Origin: JAEXNA01 sp050486105
GTDB taxonomy: Bacteria > Vulcanimicrobiota > Xenobia > Xenobiales > JADMJV01
DNA: 13,356 nucleotides
Reading direction: 5' to 3'
Assembly: GCA_050486105.1 (NCBI GenBank)
Contig: JBJHCR010000181.1
Location: forward strand, 1 to 13,356
Both the position numbers and the translations under genes were made by a program. The notes under the pieces were generated by a model that saw only the letters and a program-made list of their open reading frames with translations, was not told where the DNA came from and searched no databases. Below are positions 7,789 through 13,356 of this stretch, in pieces (within the stretch, counting starts at the first letter, position 1; each line of letters opens with the position of its first letter).

Positions 7789-10056
7789 ATGGACACCCTG
7801 CAACAAGAGATCACCCGACTCGAAGAGTGGTTTGCGACCCCGCGTTTTCAAGAGATCATCCGGCTCTATTCTGCCCGACAGGTGGCCGAGCAGCGCGGAA
7901 GCATCCAGGTGGACTATACGGTTGCTCGGGAGGCGGCTTCGGCCTTCTATCGGCACTTGCGTGACCTTTTTTCTCAAAAGAAGTCGATCACCACTCTCGG
8001 TCCCTACTCCCCGGGCCAGGCCGTCATGATGAAACGATTGGGAATCGAAGGTATCTATCTCGGCGGATGGGCCACCTCGGCCAAGGGGTCGGTGACTGAG
8101 GACCGGGGGGCCGACCTGGCCTCCTACCCCCTCAGTCAGGTTCCCGACGAAGCCGCTGTCCTGGTGAGAGCCTTGCTCTCGGCCGACAAGAACCAAACCT
8201 ACGAGCGTGCCCGTATGTCTGCTGAGCAGCGGGAGTCGACTCCCGAAATCGACTATCGGCCGTTCATCATCGCCGATGCGGACACCGGCCACGGAGGTGA
8301 CGCCCACATTCGAAATCTGATCCGGCGCTTCGTGGAAGTCGGTGTGCCTGGCTATCACATTGAGGACCAAAAGCCCGGAGCCAAGAAATGTGGGCACCAG
8401 GCCGGCAAGGTCTTGGTCTCGGTAGAAGAACAGATCAAACGCTTGAATACCGCCCGCTTCCAACTCGACATCATGGGAGTTGAAGGTCTCATTGTGGCCC
8501 GCACTGACGCCGAGGCTGCCAACCTGCTGGAATCCGACGTGGATCATCGAGACTTCCCCTTCCTACTGGGCTCCACCAATCCAGAGGTCCCCACCTATAA
8601 AGCCTGTATACTGACCCTCTTTAAGAGAGTGCACGAGCATGGCGTCCGGGAGGTTAAAGGTCACCTGCTGTGTGAACTTTCCGACGCTGAATACGGCAAG
8701 GTCGACAGTTGGTTCAAGAACGCCGGATTGGTTCAGACTATTGCCGAGAAAAGCAAAACTCTCCAGAACCTCGATGGGACACCCTTCGAAAGCCTTCTCG
8801 ACGAACTGGTCAACGATGTGGTCTGTGCTTGGGAGAAAGATTCTGGCATCAAAACATTCGCTGAAGCTGTGGCCGATCGCATGGCCTTCCACGCCGAGGA
8901 TAAAGAATTTGACCTCAGTGTGGAAGAGTGGACCAAGTTTGCCTCGGAGTCCACCGCTTTTGAAGTAAAGAGGAAAGCCTCAGAACTCGGACTAGCCATC
9001 CATTGGGATCCCTTTGCCGCGCGAACCCCGGATGGATATTTTCAGGTTCGTGGGGGCATCGAATACGCCATCGCCAAGTCCCTTGCGGTGTGTCCGTTCG
9101 CCGATTTGATTTGGATGGAAACCAAGACCGCCAATCTTCCCTACGCCAAGCGTTTTGCCGATGCCATCCACGCCGTTTACCCGGAGAAGATGCTGGCTTA
9201 CAATCTGTCTCCTTCCTTCAACTGGGACACCACCGGTATGAGCGACGAGGAGATGAGTCGTTTCCCCGAAGAATTAGGAAAGTTGGGGTTCGTCTTCAAC
9301 TTCATCACCTACGGTGGTCACCAAATCGATGGCTTGGCCGCCGAAGAGTTCACCCTATCGCTGCAGAAAAACGGAATGTTGGCCTTGGCCCAACTGCAAC
9401 GGAAACTCCGCCTCTTGGAATCCCCTTATCGAACACCTCAGGCCTATGTGGGCGGTCCAAGAATGGACGGAGCCCTAGTGGCCTCTTCAGGACGAACGGC
9501 TACCACCAAGGCCATGGGCAAGGGCTCCACTCACGCACAGCATCTGGTGCAAACCGAAGTTCCCACCAAAGTCTTGGATCAGTGGTTGAAGACGTGGGCC
9601 GAAGTCAATGGCACCGACGCCTCTCTCAAGGCCAAGCTCAGACCTCATCGCTCTAGTTCGGAACTGGTGGCGCTCTTCATCACAGACTCCAAGGGGCAAG
9701 AAGCAGCAAGCGTGGTTTTTGCTCCCATCCAAGACCGCCGAGGGCGACACATCTTGTCGGTGCGAGATCAGGTCACCGCCCACGATTTCCGGCAAAAGCG
9801 CCTGATGACCCTAGCCCAACTCTTTCTTATTCATCGATATAAGAGCAGTTCGGTGCACTACGTCACTCCCACTGAAGACAACCAGGCTCAAACTCAAGGA
9901 ATGTTGAGACTCGGCCTATTCGAAGACGCCACCACCGAGATCGGGGACATCATCGTGGCCATCGTGAATAAGGACAAAGTGGCCAAATTGGTGCAACCAG
10001 ACAGCGCCGAATTGGTGAACCTGATCAGCAAGAGAGACAGCGCTTCCGTCAATTAG
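7789..10056 (+). CDS. aceA: Isocitrate lyase, long Icl2-type with C-terminal extension
   Basis: Splits isocitrate into succinate and glyoxylate, the first glyoxylate-shunt step; in the long class it may also act on 2-methylisocitrate. The 755 residues far exceed the ~430-residue E. coli type and match the Mycobacterium tuberculosis Icl2 class (766). Visible: LGGWATSAKG (91-100), IADADTGHGG (161-170) with Mg2+-binding Asp, the catalytic loop KKCGH (199-203, Cys201), NLSPSFNW (472-479), and GGPRMDGALVASSGRTATTK (555-574). A mostly helical insertion lies at about 260-400. The C-terminal part, about 595-755, corresponds to the Icl2 regulatory domain, which in the mycobacterial enzyme has a GNAT-like fold and binds acetyl-CoA to activate the enzyme; here that is inferred from length and position. 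The ATG at 7789 is chosen because AAAGGAAGG precedes it; the longer open frame upstream overlaps the end of aceB. Confidence 0.96.
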   Translation: MDTLQQEITRLEEWFATPRFQEIIRLYSARQVAEQRGSIQVDYTVAREAASAFYRHLRDLFSQKKSITTLGPYSPGQAVMMKRLGIEGIYLGGWATSAKGSVTEDRGADLASYPLSQVPDEAAVLVRALLSADKNQTYERARMSAEQRESTPEIDYRPFIIADADTGHGGDAHIRNLIRRFVEVGVPGYHIEDQKPGAKKCGHQAGKVLVSVEEQIKRLNTARFQLDIMGVEGLIVARTDAEAANLLESDVDHRDFPFLLGSTNPEVPTYKACILTLFKRVHEHGVREVKGHLLCELSDAEYGKVDSWFKNAGLVQTIAEKSKTLQNLDGTPFESLLDELVNDVVCAWEKDSGIKTFAEAVADRMAFHAEDKEFDLSVEEWTKFASESTAFEVKRKASELGLAIHWDPFAARTPDGYFQVRGGIEYAIAKSLAVCPFADLIWMETKTANLPYAKRFADAIHAVYPEKMLAYNLSPSFNWDTTGMSDEEMSRFPEELGKLGFVFNFITYGGHQIDGLAAEEFTLSLQKNGMLALAQLQRKLRLLESPYRTPQAYVGGPRMDGALVASSGRTATTKAMGKGSTHAQHLVQTEVPTKVLDQWLKTWAEVNGTDASLKAKLRPHRSSSELVALFITDSKGQEAASVVFAPIQDRRGRHILSVRDQVTAHDFRQKRLMTLAQLFLIHRYKSSSVHYVTPTEDNQAQTQGMLRLGLFEDATTEIGDIIVAIVNKDKVAKLVQPDSAELVNLISKRDSASVN

Positions 10057-10096
10057 AGCGAAGAGTTTTAGACTCCAAACGGCCGGGAGAGACGAC

Positions 10097-10108
10097 CGGT
10101 CTTGACCG
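10097..10108. repeat. Short palindrome in the aceA-DUF21 spacer
   Basis: CGGTC-TT-GACCG is a symmetric 12-bp site. A second dyad with the same half-site core, GGTC-ACCAA-GACC, lies at 10144-10156, about 20 nt before the next ATG. They could be operator sites for the DUF21 gene, or chance. A weak hairpin (GGCCGG 10081-10086 with CCGGTC 10096-10101) overlaps the first and might help end aceA transcription, but no strong T-run follows. Little else is visible in the 117-nt spacer. Confidence 0.3.
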
Positions 10109-10162
10109 TGCTCTTTACATTCAGCGCCGAGTCAATTGGAGGCGGTCACCAAGACCATAGAG

Positions 10163-10171
10163 TACTTTAAT
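10163..10171 (+). promoter_or_regulatory. Possible -10 region of the DUF21 gene
   Basis: TACTTTAAT lies only 2 nt before the ATG at 10174. TACTTT (10163-10168) would place the transcription start at about 10175, at the ATG; TTTAAT (10166-10171) matches consensus better but would start inside the gene. There is no SD and no good -35. A weak candidate for a leaderless start. Confidence 0.25.
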
Positions 10172-10173
10172 CC

Positions 10174-11190
10174 ATGGACCCTACTCACCAAGCTCTGATC
10201 GTCCTGGGGATCGTCATCTGTCTATCTCAGTCTGCCATATTCTCAGGCTTGAATTTGGCCCTGTTCTCCCTCGGACGACTGGAACTCGAAGCTCTCAGCG
10301 ATGATCCCAGGGCCAAAAAACTGCAAAGGATCCGCGACGATGGAAACTTTGCTCTAGTGACCATTTTGTGGGGCAACGTAGGTGTCAATGTCCTGCTCGC
10401 CCTACTTTCTGAGAGCATCCTTCACGGGCTCGGCTCGTTTTTATTCTCCACCGTGGCCATCACTATCTTCGCCGAGATCCTCCCCCAGGCGTATTTCAGC
10501 CGCCACGCTCTGAAAATTGCCGCCAGTTTGACACCGATTCTCCGCTTTTATCAGCTCTTGCTTTACCCGGTGGCCAAACCCACCGCCCTGGTCCTGGATC
10601 GCTGGCTGGGAGGCGAAAAAATTAGGCTTTTTCGGGAGCAGAATCTCAGACAAGTGATTAAGCTTCATATGAATGCCCACGACACCGAGATCGCCAAAGT
10701 CGAAGGACAAGGAGCCCTGAATTTCTTAGAACTTGACGACATCTCCATGAACGAGGAAGGTGAGCCCTTAGACCCCAGTAGTATTGTACCTCTGAGCTTT
10801 GATGGGGAGCGACCCATATTTCCAAAGATCAGCAACTCTGTGGAAGATGATTTTCTCCGGCAGATCGACCGCTCAGGTAAAAGCTGGGTTATCCTGACCG
10901 ACCCTCAGGGGGAACCTCGCTTGCTTCTCAAAGCTCATGATTTTCTGCGTGAGGCCCTCTTCACTCCGGAATCTTTCATGCCCCAGCGCCACTGTCACCG
11001 ACCTCTCGTATTCCGAGACGGTGAAACTCGTCTGGGAGAAATTCTAGGGCGATTTCGGGCCGGACATCGCGACCAAGAGAATGACATAGTGGACAATGAC
11101 GTGGTCCTGTTGTGGAGCGATCAACCGAGAGTGGTTACAGGCACAGACCTTCTCGGACGATTGCTGAGGGGCATCGCTCGCTCGAAGTAA
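10174..11190 (+). CDS. CNNM/DUF21 transmembrane protein with divergent CBS-like C-terminus
   Basis: A 338-residue membrane protein of the DUF21 (CNNM transmembrane) family; relatives are linked to Mg2+ or other divalent cation transport and homeostasis. The membrane part, about 1-145, has four hydrophobic stretches, with SGLNLALFSLGRLELE (24-39) and FAEILPQAYFSRHALKIAA (99-117) corresponding to the conserved pore-domain motifs. The following EVEGQGALNFLELDD-like segment (with KVEGQGALNFLELDD at 175-189) and GEPLDPSSIVPLSF (196-209) are typical of bacterial DUF21 proteins. The C-terminal half, about 225-335, is a degenerate CBS-like module ending VVTGTDLLGRLLRGI (320-334). No CorC_HlyC domain is present. 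There is no SD before the ATG. It faces the pilin-like gene tail to tail, 38 nt apart. The ion is not determined; both glyoxylate enzymes upstream use Mg2+, but a functional link is only a guess. Confidence 0.85.
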   Translation: MDPTHQALIVLGIVICLSQSAIFSGLNLALFSLGRLELEALSDDPRAKKLQRIRDDGNFALVTILWGNVGVNVLLALLSESILHGLGSFLFSTVAITIFAEILPQAYFSRHALKIAASLTPILRFYQLLLYPVAKPTALVLDRWLGGEKIRLFREQNLRQVIKLHMNAHDTEIAKVEGQGALNFLELDDISMNEEGEPLDPSSIVPLSFDGERPIFPKISNSVEDDFLRQIDRSGKSWVILTDPQGEPRLLLKAHDFLREALFTPESFMPQRHCHRPLVFRDGETRLGEILGRFRAGHRDQENDIVDNDVVLLWSDQPRVVTGTDLLGRLLRGIARSK

Positions 11191-11228
11191 CCAGGGGCTG
11201 ATTTACCTTCTGAACCGGCTCGTCTACT

Positions 11229-13094
11229 TCACCGTCTCCAGTAAACGGTCTCCACTTGGGTTCGATCTCCTGGCAGGTGATGAACGTAGGCCTTCAGGAG
11301 ATCGCTGTTGTAAATGAACTGAATCCGATCGCAGTTCTCGAACTCGATGCCGTTAGGGTCCCCGGGACGGGTGGGGGGATGCTCTTGAAGGGCCACCAAG
11401 CTTCCCTCGAACACGGCGTTCTCCCGATTGCTGCCCTCCATCTTGATTCCCTGACGGGCATAGATCAAACCCTTGAGGTTCCAATCTCGAGTGTCGTCAG
11501 GATTTCTGAGGATCACGTTCCCACCGGCGAAGATCATGTAGCCTGAACCTTCATGGGAGAGGTCGATATCTACGCGGTCGGTGCTCTTAGGCTGGATCTC
11601 AACGTTCCCACGCCTGGAGATCAAAGAGCCTAGACCCTCGGTGATGCCGTTCTCAATGTTGATGGTTCCTTCAGCCACGATAGCAGCCTTGGAAACTCCC
11701 CCTTCGATAGAAGAATCTTCAGCGTAACCGAGGTCCAAAGTTGGAGGTGGGGTCTCTCGGACATCGTTGCCATGCTCGCTGTCCACAAAGGTTTGCGATG
11801 TCAAGTGGAATGGACCGTCCACAGTGACCAGAACATTATGGTCGGCTTCAACTCGCTGGTTCCCTAAATCGAACCGAAAAGTGGGCCCCGTTTCCGGTCC
11901 AAAACCCAACACATCACCCTGTACCATCTCAACTGAGGGATAGCCTGGCACCGTCACTGAGTTGGTCGTGATAGAGTTTTCGTCGAGGTGATAGGTGTCT
12001 CCCCAATCTGTGGTAAAGCTCCCATCCATTTGGGCGGCAATATCTGCGGTTCTATGGGCCCCGCGAAAGACTCGAGTTGGTGCTTCGTCGTCGGGATCTG
12101 CAAAATACTCGAGGACATCGACCCAAGCCACTCCGGATGCTGTGAGATCCGAGTCGTCTGAGCGATATCGGGAACGGAAATTGTAAGTCGCACTGACAGT
12201 CACGTAAGCCGGTCTCCGGACGAAATTCCACCGACCAGAGGGCACGTCAACTTGGGTATGAGAATCAGGAATCTTCAAGTTCTCCTGGTCCAAATCGAAG
12301 ATAGAAAAGTGAGAGTCGGCTCGGGAGACGATCTTCCCTTTGATGTTCCGACTCGCCGTTTCTAGTTTCTCAGCATCGTCTATGGTCTCCCAGCTTGTGG
12401 AACTTCCCTCAAAAGAGTGGATATCGCCCTTAGCCCAAAGCATGCCGTTGGGGTCAGCTTCGGTGGACATGGGCAACAAGAACTCACTTTGGGCTCCCAG
12501 AAGCACGTCGGGGATATAGATATCGCCCTCAGAACGTATCATGTTGCGGTTGCGATCTTGACTGCGAATAGCCAGATGGGTGGCGTCGACCTTCAAGTCG
12601 GCCCGCGTGAGCACCGAGGAATCGAAAAGAGGGGCCACTCGCACCACGAACTGAGCCTGCCGAGTCGAATCCCCAGATCGACTCACCACCGAGCAGAATG
12701 CCGTGCCAGGGTCGGCACGGAGGGCTACTTCAGGGCCGGCCGCCCCGCTGAGGTTGTTGTACAAGAATCCTTCGAAGGAGGCTCCCAGAGACTCGATCTC
12801 CCCCTTGAACTGGTGGGTGCCTGGGGTCTCGAGAAACTCCAGAATGTCCCCCATAGGATCGCCTTCCCCAGAGCGATCGAATTCCTGAGAGCCCCAGGTC
12901 CGGTCGTGCTCCAGCCGAAAGACCACGTACTCATAGACGGACTCGCAGGCCGATGCTGCCGCCTGACTGGCGTTCGAGCTTCTGGTTAGAGAGAAATGAG
13001 AACGGTAGGCTGAGAAAAAGGCTCCCACCAGCATGGCCATGACCACCACACTCATCATGGTCACGAATAGGGCTATCCCGGATCTTCGCTTCAT
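11229..13094 (-). CDS. Large PilX-like pseudopilin with beta-rich exported body
   Basis: The chosen ATG at 13094 gives 621 residues opening MKRRSGIALFVTMMSVVV: a short basic leader, Gly6 as the prepilin peptidase site, a hydrophobic helix to about residue 30, then a helix rich in small residues (SNASQAAASACESVYEYVVF). This is the arrangement of type IV minor pilins/PilX and GspK-like pseudopilins. The usual Glu at mature position 5 is replaced by Val, as in GspK-type tip proteins. The body is acidic and beta-rich. The C-terminal ~170 residues have repeating turns (KAAIVAEGTINIENG, GYMIFAGGNVILRN, LKGLIYARQGIKMEG, AVFEGSLVAL) resembling a beta-solenoid found in other PilX-like proteins. An upstream in-frame ATG at 13124 would add ten residues and spoil the leader; AAAGGCGAG supports the inner start. 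No pilus machinery genes are in view. It is probably inserted in the inner membrane and assembled at a pilus or secretion-filament tip. The exact family is not recognised. Confidence 0.8.
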   Translation of the reverse strand: MKRRSGIALFVTMMSVVVMAMLVGAFFSAYRSHFSLTRSSNASQAAASACESVYEYVVFRLEHDRTWGSQEFDRSGEGDPMGDILEFLETPGTHQFKGEIESLGASFEGFLYNNLSGAAGPEVALRADPGTAFCSVVSRSGDSTRQAQFVVRVAPLFDSSVLTRADLKVDATHLAIRSQDRNRNMIRSEGDIYIPDVLLGAQSEFLLPMSTEADPNGMLWAKGDIHSFEGSSTSWETIDDAEKLETASRNIKGKIVSRADSHFSIFDLDQENLKIPDSHTQVDVPSGRWNFVRRPAYVTVSATYNFRSRYRSDDSDLTASGVAWVDVLEYFADPDDEAPTRVFRGAHRTADIAAQMDGSFTTDWGDTYHLDENSITTNSVTVPGYPSVEMVQGDVLGFGPETGPTFRFDLGNQRVEADHNVLVTVDGPFHLTSQTFVDSEHGNDVRETPPPTLDLGYAEDSSIEGGVSKAAIVAEGTINIENGITEGLGSLISRRGNVEIQPKSTDRVDIDLSHEGSGYMIFAGGNVILRNPDDTRDWNLKGLIYARQGIKMEGSNRENAVFEGSLVALQEHPPTRPGDPNGIEFENCDRIQFIYNSDLLKAYVHHLPGDRTQVETVYWRR

Positions 13095-13122
13095 CAACTC
13101 GCCTTTCAACCGACTTTCTACC

Positions 13123-13128
13123 ATTCTA
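13123..13128 (-). promoter_or_regulatory. Possible -10 element of the pilin-like gene
   Basis: The minus strand reads TAGAAT (5 of 6 consensus), with an overlapping TAGATT just upstream (13133-13128). Initiation 7 nt on, near 13116, gives a leader of about 22 nt carrying AAAGGCGAG before the ATG at 13094. It would also exclude the ATG at 13124, supporting the inner start. No clear -35 is visible. GCGAGG occurs twice 11 nt apart just upstream. Confidence 0.35.
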
Positions 13129-13247
13129 ATCTAGCACGATTCCTCGCGAAAACCTCGCTCAAATGCAACTCAATTACTCCACCCATCACCCAGGTCCTCA
13201 CCCTTGCACTCGGCGGGTATCCTCTAGGAGGCTGGCCGGAAACCCCC

Positions 13248-13276
13248 TTGACAATGAAATTGTTCCTACTTGCAGT
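13248..13276 (+). promoter_or_regulatory. Promoter with perfect -35 for a gene at the right edge
   Basis: TTGACA (13248-13253) is a perfect -35. With a 17-nt spacer the -10 position holds TGCAGT (13271-13276), only 3 of 6 matches, so the promoter looks activator-dependent or the -10 is elsewhere. It would give a leader of about 70 nt before the ATG at 13352. Divergent from the pilin-like gene. Confidence 0.4.
13251..13263. repeat. Inverted repeat overlapping the -35 box
   Basis: ACAAT-GAA-ATTGT is a perfect 5-3-5 dyad that begins inside TTGACA. A repressor bound here would block the promoter, so it is a candidate operator. It is short enough to arise by chance. Confidence 0.3.
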
Positions 13277-13286
13277 AAGGTGCAGT
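13271..13286 (+). repeat. Tandem TGCAGT repeat, 10-bp period
   Basis: TGCAGT occurs at 13271-13276 and again at 13281-13286, starting exactly 10 nt (one helical turn) apart, right at the expected -10 and transcription start. The placement would suit a regulator contacting one DNA face, but no known site is recognised. Confidence 0.3.
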
Positions 13287-13301
13287 GCTCCGAAGCCGGG
13301 T

Positions 13302-13315
13302 ACCCATTTATGGGT
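13302..13315 (+). repeat. Small hairpin in the putative 5' leader
   Basis: ACCCAT-TT-ATGGGT is a perfect 6-bp inverted repeat between the promoter and the SD of the right-edge gene; in RNA it would fold as a 5-bp stem with a UUUA loop. No riboswitch class is recognised. Confidence 0.3.
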
Positions 13316-13337
13316 GTTACCTAGTTGTATTTCGAAT

Positions 13338-13343
13338 GAGGAG
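13338..13343 (+). promoter_or_regulatory. Strong Shine-Dalgarno sequence
   Basis: GAGGAG followed by an 8-nt spacer and ATG at 13352. This is the best SD in the window and the main evidence that a rightward gene starts at the edge. Confidence 0.55.
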
Positions 13344-13351
13344 CGCTGTGC

Positions 13352-13356
13352 ATGAC
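13352..13356 (+). CDS. First bases of a rightward gene (cut by the window edge)
   Basis: Only ATGAC is visible. The start is supported by GAGGAG 8 nt upstream and a TTGACA box about 100 nt upstream. A GTG at 13348 is a less well spaced alternative start. The product cannot be judged. Confidence 0.4.

Noticed and set aside
7738..8547. 269-codon minus-strand frame
   Set aside because: It lies opposite aceB/aceA coding sequence with catalytic motifs; long antisense frames are expected from this codon usage and no domain is visible.
9003..9656. 217-codon rightward frame
   Set aside because: It is an out-of-frame shadow inside aceA; rich in Arg, Gly and Ser with no family signal.
12417..12989. 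190-codon rightward frame
   Set aside because: It is antisense to the pilin-like gene; translation is low complexity with many His and Arg and no start signal.
1..13356. CRISPR arrays, tRNA/rRNA genes, insertion sequences, prophage or defence genes
   Set aside because: No regularly spaced repeats, cloverleaf-like segments, transposase motifs or known defence domains were seen on reading both strands.

Overview
This is a bacterial chromosomal fragment of moderately high GC. It probably comes from a draft or metagenome assembly, because a 10-N scaffold placeholder sits inside one gene. The phylum cannot be fixed from sequence alone. The combination of a Tex protein, malate synthase A, a long Icl2-type isocitrate lyase, an SLC12-like cotransporter, a CNNM/DUF21 protein and a large PilX-like pseudopilin suggests an uncultivated environmental, heterotrophic lineage. 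Genes inside gene clusters have Shine-Dalgarno (SD) sequences. Several first genes lack one and have a -10-like box almost touching the start codon, which suggests frequent leaderless transcription.

Layout, left to right. (1) Minus strand, 1-1323: N-terminal 441 residues of the transcription accessory protein Tex, running off the left edge. (2) Plus strand, 1417-3960: a divergently transcribed cluster holding a PLP-dependent aminotransferase (interrupted on paper by the N gap), an ALG11-like family 4 glycosyltransferase, and a 46-codon small ORF. The stop of that small ORF overlaps the start of the next gene. (3) Plus strand, 3953-6127: a cation-chloride-cotransporter-like membrane protein of the APC superfamily. 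(4) Plus strand, 6192-10056: the glyoxylate-shunt pair, malate synthase (aceB) and a 755-residue isocitrate lyase (aceA, Icl2 type). Together they let the cell grow on acetate or fatty acids by bypassing the decarboxylating steps of the TCA cycle. (5) Plus strand, 10174-11190: a CNNM/DUF21 membrane protein, possibly for divalent cations. (6) Minus strand, 11229-13094: a 621-residue protein with a type IV pilin-like N-terminus and a long exported beta-rich body. (7) 13125-13356: a divergent regulatory region with a perfect TTGACA box, an inverted repeat, a tandem hexamer repeat, a small hairpin, a strong SD and the first bases of a rightward gene.

Most of the window is ordinary metabolism and transport. 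I found no defence system, CRISPR array, RNA gene or transposon. The items most worth a second look are the coupled small ORF before the cotransporter, the leaderless gene starts, the large pilin-like protein without visible pilus partners, the C-terminal extension of the isocitrate lyase, and the patterned promoter region at the right edge. No stretch longer than 300 bases lacks a gene.
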